A program made the position numbers and the translations under genes. This document shows, one piece after another, positions 57,748 through 64,000 of a stretch of 64,000 nucleotides of DNA. The notes beneath the pieces were generated by a model. That model saw only the letters and a list, made by a program, of their open reading frames with translations, was not told the DNA's origin and did not search any database. Location: contig NZ_CABVIY010000001.1 of the NCBI RefSeq assembly GCF_902498195.1, forward strand, positions 372,001-436,000, read 5' to 3'. The stretch comes from Pseudomonas fluorescens. Lineage in GTDB: Bacteria > Pseudomonadota > Gammaproteobacteria > Pseudomonadales > Pseudomonadaceae. Numbering within the stretch: the first letter of the stretch is position 1; each line of letters begins with the position of its first letter.

Positions 57748-59499
57748 ATGCAAGAATCAATTATTTTTCCTCCGCCTGTGAAGTCGTCGAACGCTCGATT
57801 TTTCGGGTTTAATTCAAGCTTTGACAGTGCTCTGAAATGGGATGGAGCTATTCCGCCGGTTACTTTGACTGCCAGTATTGAAAGCGTCGCTGAAGAGCCT
57901 GATGCATATGAAAGATATCTCGCTATAGGGTATTCGCTACACGACCAGATAAGTAGCGTTTTTTCGAATGACACGACGAGCGTGCGGAGTGAGGTTGAGA
58001 GTCTAATAAGCTCAGCTGCTGATGCCGGATCATTCAATCAGTTGGAGATTGCCCTAAAAAAGAAAGCATTTATTGTCAAATTAGTGCAGCGGATTACATG
58101 GAGTAAGGCTTGGAGTGGGGCGGATCATTTTTTTGGCGTAGACGCATTGTCATTAGACAGAACGGACTTCGCTTATTTTTTCACTAGTCTGGATACCCTG
58201 GAACACGAGGAAGAACGCCTAGGCATTTATGAAGGTTTTCTGTTACATCTGACATCCACCCACTTTAAACGAATCCTCGTCAAGGCTGTTTCCATTTTGG
58301 AGGACGCTTCACTCTCCATAGATGCTGAAATCCACTCAGCCTTGGCCAGAGGTGAAACTGCTAACAACTTCAACTTGAGCCTTAATCAGCCCGTCGAAGT
58401 GGTTACTGTGGCGGGTGCCGCTACGCTTAACAGCACAAACGGTTGGGGCTTTGAGGTAGCAATCCATAGAAGCCTTCAGTTGTTGGCGGGATTGGGGGAA
58501 GCAGTGCTTAGTCGAGCAATGGCAGTCGGGCTCGGGACTTTGCTCTATTCCCCCGCGCTGGGTAACGGCGAGCGTTATCCTCAGACAGCTCTTAAACTAT
58601 CTGGCAGTAAACTTTTGCCCGATGCAACAACTAACCTGAATGAAATCGCCTCTGCCGGAGGCACAATCGATCTTCCCTATAGGATTTATGGTGATCCTGG
58701 GCAATACACACTGGTTGCAACGCCGAATGGAGGGCGTATTTCTCCAGCAGTACCCGTACGAGCTTTAGTATTCGACCGTAACACAAGTAGTTACAGTTTC
58801 GCGTCACACGACACACCACCCATTACCCTCGGCTTTCCTGTCATTCACCAGGGGGGCAGCTCAACCACTTCGCCAGTTCGCCCTGCGGATATTCCGAGTT
58901 ATACAGGGGTTGAACTGACGCCATTGCTCGTGCAGCCCGAAACCCTGCCTGCTTTCGAGTCGCCGGACTTTAGAGATTGTATTTACTGCTTTCCGATCGA
59001 AAGCGGTCTACCGCCTATTTACGTAGTTTTCAATAGTCCTTATGAAGGAGCTAGCACGAGAGGAAAGTATAGCGGTCGATTGTACAATCCCGCCAAAGCA
59101 GGCGGCCCAATCCTGGATCTCGATTGGACGAGTGCTAAGGTAACTCAAGCGGGTATTGATCTAGTCAAATTGCATACGGGGCGCTTCGACCCTTCGGATG
59201 GCAATGCCATCATGATTGAACGTTTGGAGAAAATTCTTCAGGGTAAATTAATAGTCACGGCCATCGACAAACGTTTCTATACTCATGAGCTTAGAGAGCT
59301 TGAACGTTTCAGGGCGGTAGGAGTGGCTGATGGCGTAAATCCGAAGGATGAAGGTGCTGTTTGGAATAATACCCATGCGGCGACCCTAGAGGACTACAAG
59401 CTCAAGGATGTTGCAGAGTTACTCTATACACCTGACGCTATAGCTGCGGATAAACAACAAAGGGAACGAGAGTACAAACAGTTGGGAGTGATGAAATAA
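57748..59499 (+). CDS. S-type pyocin-like bacteriocin
   Basis: The 583-residue protein is preceded by AGGAA. Residues 1-230 are helical and should hold the receptor/translocation part. A pyocin_S-type domain covers about 290-430 (VPVRALVFDRNTSSYSF, then PITLGFPVIHQGG). The C-terminal toxin domain, about 430-583, has IYVVFNSPYEGASTRGKYSG, KRFYTHELRELERFRAVGV and WNNTHAATLEDYKL. The conserved His, Glu and Arg suggest a nuclease, but I cannot name the class. The next gene overlaps the stop by one base and should encode immunity. The base composition is clearly A/T-richer than the surroundings, so it was probably acquired. Confidence 0.82.
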   Translation: MQESIIFPPPVKSSNARFFGFNSSFDSALKWDGAIPPVTLTASIESVAEEPDAYERYLAIGYSLHDQISSVFSNDTTSVRSEVESLISSAADAGSFNQLEIALKKKAFIVKLVQRITWSKAWSGADHFFGVDALSLDRTDFAYFFTSLDTLEHEEERLGIYEGFLLHLTSTHFKRILVKAVSILEDASLSIDAEIHSALARGETANNFNLSLNQPVEVVTVAGAATLNSTNGWGFEVAIHRSLQLLAGLGEAVLSRAMAVGLGTLLYSPALGNGERYPQTALKLSGSKLLPDATTNLNEIASAGGTIDLPYRIYGDPGQYTLVATPNGGRISPAVPVRALVFDRNTSSYSFASHDTPPITLGFPVIHQGGSSTTSPVRPADIPSYTGVELTPLLVQPETLPAFESPDFRDCIYCFPIESGLPPIYVVFNSPYEGASTRGKYSGRLYNPAKAGGPILDLDWTSAKVTQAGIDLVKLHTGRFDPSDGNAIMIERLEKILQGKLIVTAIDKRFYTHELRELERFRAVGVADGVNPKDEGAVWNNTHAATLEDYKLKDVAELLYTPDAIAADKQQREREYKQLGVMK

Positions 59500-59771
59500 T
59501 GAGTGTCCTAGATAAAATTATCTATAACGAGAAACCTGAAGAGGTAGTTCTGTTTTTCACAAAAAATGAGTTAGGTATATCCCTTCCTCAACTGGATAGA
59601 CTTTACAATGTGGCTGGATGGGCGCATGTGGGAGACAATATAGGGTTGTTGAATCTTCTTTGGGAAATGCGTGTAGCTGGGTTCATAGAAAATAATGGTG
59701 CCCGGATTACCAGGGGTGTTAACTGGAGAGAGCCTGCATTCATGTTAGAAGGTAAATACACCTTCGACTGA
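59499..59771 (+). CDS. Putative pyocin immunity protein
   Basis: The 90-residue product starts inside the pyocin stop (TAATG overlap), as immunity genes often do. It appears mostly helical (ISLPQLDRLYNVAGWAHVGD, then LLNLLWEMRVAGFIENNG, which looks like a winged-helix half). No family is recognised. The assignment rests on position and size. Confidence 0.72.
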   Translation: MSVLDKIIYNEKPEEVVLFFTKNELGISLPQLDRLYNVAGWAHVGDNIGLLNLLWEMRVAGFIENNGARITRGVNWREPAFMLEGKYTFD

Positions 59772-59814
59772 TGTTACGAAGTGCCCATCTATTTAGGGTA
59801 CGATGGTTATCAAG

Positions 59815-59840
59815 AAACGGGCGCCATCGGCGCCCGTTTT
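59815..59840. terminator. Bidirectional terminator after the immunity gene
   Basis: AAACGGGCGCC and GGCGCCCGTTTT form an 11-bp stem with a 3-base loop between converging genes. Confidence 0.88.
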
Positions 59841-59843
59841 CAT

Positions 59844-60089
59844 TCACTGCGCCGCCTGCGCCCGCAAACGCCGCCCGATCACATCCATCAAGTCACACCC
59901 ATCCCTTAACGGAATGGCCAGCAGCTTGGAAAAGTCCGACAACACCACCGTGTCGCAGCCAATCTCCGCACGAAAGGCAATGTTCTCCAGCACCTGCGTA
60001 ACTGCACGAATGCGGTAATCCGCGGTGGCTTGCAGGACTTCGAATGGGGCTTGGGTGTCGATGAGCAGGGAGCTGGAACCAGCTTTCAT
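59844..60089 (-). CDS. Small hypothetical protein (possibly DUF3077)
   Basis: From ATG 60089 (GGGGAAG upstream) the product has 81 residues. APFEVLQATADYRIRAVTQVLENIAF, then DFSKLLAIPLRDGCDLMDVIGRRL is predicted helical. A weak likeness to DUF3077, a common small Pseudomonas family, is seen but not certain. Confidence 0.6.
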   Translation of the reverse strand: MKAGSSSLLIDTQAPFEVLQATADYRIRAVTQVLENIAFRAEIGCDTVVLSDFSKLLAIPLRDGCDLMDVIGRRLRAQAAQ

Positions 60090-60198
60090 TTCACTTCCCC
60101 GGGAAATTAAACACAGCGCTGAAATGTTCATTGCCCCTTGCTCGCAACTCACCGAAGCTATCCTCAACCCACACCCGAGCACCCGAGACGGACCCTCA

Positions 60199-61560
60199 AT
60201 GCAAACCCCAACCAAAGCCCAACCCCACCTCTGGAAAACCTACCTCCTGTTCCTCGCCCCCATGGTCCTGTCGAACTTCCTCCAGTCCATGTCCGGCACC
60301 GTCAACAGCATCTACATCGGCCAGATGCTCGGCACCCAGGCGCTGGCGGCGGTGTCCGGCATGTTCCCGATCGTGTTTTTCTTCATCGCCCTGGTGATCG
60401 GTCTCGGTGCGGGTGCCGGCGTGTTGATCGGCCAGGCCTGGGGCGCGCGGGAGCCGCATCTGGTGAAGGCCATTGCCGGGGCGACGTTGTTGTTGGGGCT
60501 GTTGATCGGGTTGGTGGCGGCGGTGGTGGGGAGTGTGTTTGCGCGGTCGTCGTTGATGGGGTTGGGCACGCCCGGGGATGTGCTGGACGATGCGGTGGCC
60601 TATGCCCATGTGATGCTGTGGTTCATGCCGTCGCTGTTGGTGTTCGTGTTGTTCACGCAGTTGTTGCGCGGGGTGAGTGACACCTTGTCGCCGTTGTTGG
60701 CGCTGGTGGTGTCGACGGTCATCGGGTTGGCGCTGACGCCGGCGTTGATTCGCGGCTGGTTCGGCTTGCCGATGCTGGGGATCCAGAGTGCGGCGTTTGC
60801 CGGGCTGGCGGGGAACCTCGCGGCGATGGGGTGGCTGGCGTGGCGGTTGATTCGCAAGGGGCATCCGCTGGCGCCGGACCGCGAGTTTTTTGCGGCGATG
60901 AAGCTGGACATGGCGATCCTCGGCAAGGTGTTGCGCATCGGCTTGCCCACCGGGTTGCAGATGGTGGTGTTGTCGCTGTCGGAGCTGGTGATTCTGGCGC
61001 TGGTGAACCAGCACGGTTCCCAGGCGACGGCGGCTTACGGGGCGGTGACGCAGATTGTCAATTACGTGCAGTTCCCGGCGTTGTCGATTGCGATCACCGC
61101 GTCGATCCTTGGTGCCCAGGCGATCGGGGCCGGGCGCATCGAGCGCATCGGGCCGATTCTGCGCACGGGCCTGTTGATCAACGTGTGCCTGACCGGTGGC
61201 CTGGTGGTGTTGGGGTATTTGCTGTCGCACTGGCTGCTGGGCTTGTTCCTCACCGAAGACGCGACGCGCAGCATGGCCGAGCACCTGTTGCACATCATGC
61301 TGTGGAGCCTGTTGGTGTTCGGCTTCCAGGCGATCATCGGCGGCATCATGCGCGCCAGCGGCACGGTGATGGTGCCGGTGGCGATTTCGATTGTGTGCGT
61401 GGTGGGTGTGCAGTTGCCGGTGGCGTATCTGCTGGACGCGCGGTTCGGGCTGCAAGGGGTGTGGATGGCGTTTCCGGTGGCGTACCTGGGCATGCTGGCG
61501 TTGCAGACGCTGTATTACAAGCGGGTGTGGCAGCATCAGAAGATCGAGCGGCTGGTGTAG
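60199..61560 (+). CDS. MATE-family efflux transporter
   Basis: From ATG 60199 the product has 453 residues and 12 transmembrane helices. The N-terminal LLFLAPMVLSNFLQSMSGTVNSIYIGQMLG and the mid-protein GLPTGLQMVVLSLSELVILALVNQHGSQATAAYGA are NorM/DinF-like MATE landmarks. It exports cationic drugs or metabolites using Na+ or H+. The upstream in-frame extension lacks a ribosome-binding site. Confidence 0.9.
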   Translation: MQTPTKAQPHLWKTYLLFLAPMVLSNFLQSMSGTVNSIYIGQMLGTQALAAVSGMFPIVFFFIALVIGLGAGAGVLIGQAWGAREPHLVKAIAGATLLLGLLIGLVAAVVGSVFARSSLMGLGTPGDVLDDAVAYAHVMLWFMPSLLVFVLFTQLLRGVSDTLSPLLALVVSTVIGLALTPALIRGWFGLPMLGIQSAAFAGLAGNLAAMGWLAWRLIRKGHPLAPDREFFAAMKLDMAILGKVLRIGLPTGLQMVVLSLSELVILALVNQHGSQATAAYGAVTQIVNYVQFPALSIAITASILGAQAIGAGRIERIGPILRTGLLINVCLTGGLVVLGYLLSHWLLGLFLTEDATRSMAEHLLHIMLWSLLVFGFQAIIGGIMRASGTVMVPVAISIVCVVGVQLPVAYLLDARFGLQGVWMAFPVAYLGMLALQTLYYKRVWQHQKIERLV

Positions 61561-61695
61561 GCGGCAGGGGCTTGTGTATCGCTGTGTAAGATTGGTGGCG
61601 AACATACAGCCCAATACAAATCCGATACGGGGTGGATACATCGAGGTGGCACTGTTTGCCCACACCTCTTTTCCACCCTTGATCGGAGCCCTCCG

Positions 61696-62670
61696 ATGCT
61701 TAAATTACTGCCTGCCCTGACCCTTGGCTGTGCCTTGGGCCTTTCACTCGCCAACATGGCCCACGCCGCTGAACCGGCCGGTTACTCCACCGAGCAGCTG
61801 TCGGTTGTCTACCGCAGTATCAAGGTCGATGGCCTGACGATTTTCTATCGCGAAGCCGGTCGGCCGGAGGCGCCTACCTTGCTGCTGCTTCACGGTTTTC
61901 CCAGCTCTTCGCGCATGTATGACCCGTTGCTGGCACGCCTGGCCCGGCACTATCACCTGGTAGCGCCGGACTACCCGGGGTTCGGCCATAGCGACGCCCC
62001 GGACGCCAAGGCGTTTGCCTATACCTTCGATCACCTGGCCAGCGTGATGGAGCATTTCACCGAGGCCCTGGGCCTGAACAGCTACGCGTTGTATGTGCAG
62101 GATTACGGCGGCCCGGTCGGCTTCAGAATGATGTTGGCCCACCCCGAACGGTTGCAGGCGTTGATCGTGCAGAACGCGGTGTCCCACGAAGACGGATTGG
62201 GGCCGCTATGGCAGAAGCGCCGCGAGTTCTGGGCTCATCGCGAGGCGAACGAGGCAGGGTTGCGGGCCAGCTTTTTCTCCCTGGCGACCACCCGGCAACG
62301 GCATGTCGGCGCCAACCCGGATGTCGAAATCTTCAACCCGGACTTGTGGACCGACGAATTCAACTTTCTGAATCAGCCAGGCCAGGCCGATATCCAGAGC
62401 GACCTGTTTTATGACTACCGCAACAATGTGGCCAGTTACCCGAAGTGGCAGGCGTGGTTGCGCGAGCATCAACCGCCGACACTGGTGGTGTGGGGCAAGT
62501 TCGACCCGTCTTTTGACGTGGCTGAAACCGAGGCTTATCGGCGGGATTTGCCCAACGCCGAGATACATGTGCTGGAGGCGGGGCACTTTGCCCTGGATGA
62601 ACAGCCGGCGCAGATTGCAGGGTTGGTGGGGGATTTTCTCGACAGGCACGTGAGGACAGCAGGCAAGTGA
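61696..62670 (+). CDS. Exported alpha/beta hydrolase, haloalkane dehalogenase/epoxide hydrolase-like
   Basis: The 324-residue protein has a signal peptide (ending NMAHA). The alpha/beta-hydrolase fold shows the oxyanion loop LLHGFPSSSRMY and the nucleophile elbow VQDYGGPVGF. Asp is the nucleophile, as in haloalkane dehalogenases and epoxide hydrolases. A later acid (GKFDPSFD) and the His of EAGHFALDEQP complete the triad. GGAG lies 8 nt before ATG 61696. Confidence 0.87.
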   Translation: MLKLLPALTLGCALGLSLANMAHAAEPAGYSTEQLSVVYRSIKVDGLTIFYREAGRPEAPTLLLLHGFPSSSRMYDPLLARLARHYHLVAPDYPGFGHSDAPDAKAFAYTFDHLASVMEHFTEALGLNSYALYVQDYGGPVGFRMMLAHPERLQALIVQNAVSHEDGLGPLWQKRREFWAHREANEAGLRASFFSLATTRQRHVGANPDVEIFNPDLWTDEFNFLNQPGQADIQSDLFYDYRNNVASYPKWQAWLREHQPPTLVVWGKFDPSFDVAETEAYRRDLPNAEIHVLEAGHFALDEQPAQIAGLVGDFLDRHVRTAGK

Positions 62671-62690
62671 AGTGAGTTGTGAACGGACTG

Positions 62691-62719
62691 CCGCTTTCGC
62701 GAGCAGGCTCGCTCCCACC
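62691..62719. repeat. Single REP arm
   Basis: GCCGCTTTCGCGAGCAGGCTCG and CTCCCACC without a matching partner. Confidence 0.7.
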
Positions 62720-62772
62720 GCGTGCATGTAAAATGAGGGACCACAAGGCGTGTTCGCCTGAGGAGGTGTTCC

Positions 62773-63441
62773 ATGGGTCCCTCATCGCAAACCATCCTGC
62801 AGGACCGCGCCGCCGCCGGTCGACGCCTCATCGAACCGCTGCTCGCGTATGCCCGCCGACCGGATGTCATCGTCCTGGCCTTGCCCCGTGGCGGGGTGCC
62901 GGTGGCTTACGAAGTGGCCAGGGCGCTGGAGGTTCGCCTGGACCTGATGCTGGTGCGCAAGCTCGGGGTGCCGTCGCACCAGGAGTTCGCTATGGGTGCG
63001 ATTGCCAGTGGCGGCATTCAGATTCTCAATGTGCAGGCGCTGCGGGCGCACCCGATCGACAAGGCCGCGTTCGACGCGGTGGTCGCCCGGGAGGCCCAGG
63101 AGCTCAAGCGCCGCGAGCAGGTGTATCGCGGCTCGCGCGCGCCGCTGCAACTCAAGGACCAGGTGGTGATTCTGATCGATGACGGCCTGGCGACCGGCGC
63201 CTCGATGATGGCGGCGATCCAGGCCGTGCGGGGACACGCGCCTGCGCGCATCGTTGTCGCCGTGCCCGTGGCGCCGATTGAAACCGCCGAGGCGCTGCGC
63301 AGCGAGGTGGATGAGCTGATCTGCCCGCTGATCCCCGACTGGATGATGTCGATCGGTTATTGGTACATGGATTTTTCCCAGACGTCGGACCGCGAGGTCA
63401 TGGATCTGTTGCGGCGGGCGTGGGAGAGGGAGGGCAGCTGA
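62773..63441 (+). CDS. Type I phosphoribosyltransferase-like protein
   Basis: The 222-residue protein has the PRPP-binding motif VVILIDDGLATGAS (residues 131-144) and IVLALPRGGVPVAYEVARAL near the N-terminus. This is the stand-alone PRT domain often called a predicted phosphoribosyltransferase; its base acceptor is unknown. GAGGAGG lies 9 nt before ATG 62773. Confidence 0.87.
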   Translation: MGPSSQTILQDRAAAGRRLIEPLLAYARRPDVIVLALPRGGVPVAYEVARALEVRLDLMLVRKLGVPSHQEFAMGAIASGGIQILNVQALRAHPIDKAAFDAVVAREAQELKRREQVYRGSRAPLQLKDQVVILIDDGLATGASMMAAIQAVRGHAPARIVVAVPVAPIETAEALRSEVDELICPLIPDWMMSIGYWYMDFSQTSDREVMDLLRRAWEREGS

Positions 63442-63534
63442 TCGACGACGGGTGGAATAAACGGCGGTTCTTTGCTTTAGTCCACCGTGCGTATGGCACC
63501 TCACTCCACGAAAGGCCCTGGCCCGGAGCGTTTC

Positions 63535-64000
63535 ATGAGCTCTCGATTTACGCGTTTCACCACACTGTTAGGCCTCGTTGCACTCGGTGTTCTACCGGGC
63601 GCCCGGGCGGTCGAATACATCGACGTGAATCCCACGGCCAGCACCATCAGTTTCACCTACAACCAGATGGGGTCCAGGGTGTATGGCACCTTCGGCAAGT
63701 TCGAAGGCAACCTTGCTTTCGATACTCTCCACCCCGAAGCGGCGCACGCGAGACTGGTCATTGAGCTCAATAGCATCGACGCCGGCAGTGAGGATGCCAA
63801 CAGCGAACTGCAAAAGCCCGAGTGGTTCGATACCGCGAGTTATCCGGTCGCGACCTTTGCCTCGACCCGCATCAAGGACCTCGGTGACAACCGCTATCAG
63901 TTCACCGGCAATCTCACGCTGCGGGGGCTGACACGGGAAGTGGCGGTGCCGGTGCACCTGAAGTCAGAGCGCGCCATTGGCATTTTCGACGGCGAGTTGG
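63535..64000 (+). CDS. YceI family periplasmic protein, N-terminal part (cut by window edge)
   Basis: From ATG 63535 (GGAG 8 nt upstream) 155 codons are present and the frame is open to the window end. The signal peptide (MSSRFTRFTTLLGLVALGVL) ends near GARA. The YceI lipocalin-like domain follows: STISFTYNQMGSRVYGTFGKFEG, LVIELNSIDAGSEDANSEL and YQFTGNLTLRGLTREVAVPV. Family members bind isoprenoids in the periplasm and are often induced by stress or base pH. Confidence 0.87.
   Translation, partial: MSSRFTRFTTLLGLVALGVLPGARAVEYIDVNPTASTISFTYNQMGSRVYGTFGKFEGNLAFDTLHPEAAHARLVIELNSIDAGSEDANSELQKPEWFDTASYPVATFASTRIKDLGDNRYQFTGNLTLRGLTREVAVPVHLKSERAIGIFDGEL

Noticed and set aside
60196..61665. 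489-residue minus-strand open frame opposite the MATE transporter
   Set aside because: Composition dominated by Gln, His and Arg, no recognisable domain, antisense to a clear transporter.

Overview
The window looks like chromosomal DNA of a Pseudomonas of the P. fluorescens group. The evidence is GC-rich coding sequence, many fluorescens-type REP palindromes (GTGGGAGCGGGCTTGCTCGC and GTAGGAGCTGCC families), a Phu/Hmu-type haem operon, a PpyR-like small membrane protein and an S-type pyocin. No rRNA, tRNA, CRISPR array or insertion sequence was seen. One gene is cut at each edge: a DUF4347/LEPR-XLL surface protein on the left and a YceI protein on the right.

Layout. 0-11 kb: lytic transglycosylase, solitary outer-membrane barrel, DUF502 protein, AraC/NIPSNAP and isochorismatase pair, LysR/SDR pair, a secreted 13-residue-repeat protein, cupin, NmrA-like reductase and cytochrome c. 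11.5-19.5 kb: a haem-uptake locus, tonB-hmuSTUV-chaN, divergent from the TonB-dependent haem receptor, with a candidate Fur box between them. 19.7-31.3 kb: a stress and signalling block with catalase, two receiver-only proteins, a Dps-like protein, an MscS channel with a cyclic-nucleotide domain, a truncated GlxA-like protein, two PAS histidine kinases, PpyR, an NDH-2-like dehydrogenase and a FixJ-type regulator. 31.6-47 kb: LysR, NTF2-like, SGNH hydrolase, an XRE/membrane pair with twin operators, a YafQ/DinJ toxin-antitoxin pair, two repeat-protein cassettes, a periplasmic chorismate mutase, a TPR protein, AraC, an RclC-like protein, and a CadC-like regulator divergent from an NmrA-EmrA-EmrB set. 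47-64 kb: cupin, a third PAS kinase, LysR with a cytochrome-b-like protein, quinone reductase, three more repeat proteins, nitrilase/HxlR, lipoprotein, an AT-rich pyocin/immunity module, MATE pump, alpha/beta hydrolase, phosphoribosyltransferase and YceI.

Two patterns join scattered genes. First, an inverted repeat ATAC-N4-GTAT occurs in at least six exact intergenic copies. Several have a weaker second copy exactly 21 bp away. They lie upstream of the FixJ-type regulator itself, both receiver-only genes, catalase, the NDH-2-like gene, the MscS/Dps-like pair, the quinone reductase/cytochrome-b-like pair and two repeat-protein genes. This looks like the regulon of one two-component system. Second, a family of small secreted proteins built from a 13-residue repeat (V-A-x-x-G-[SA]-D-R-L) occurs six times. 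Four copies (35.6, 37.2, 53.8 and 56.2 kb) are complete duplicated cassettes with the same upstream palindrome, leader, signal peptide and terminator, differing mainly in repeat number (4, 10, 6 and 3). I do not know a described function for this family.
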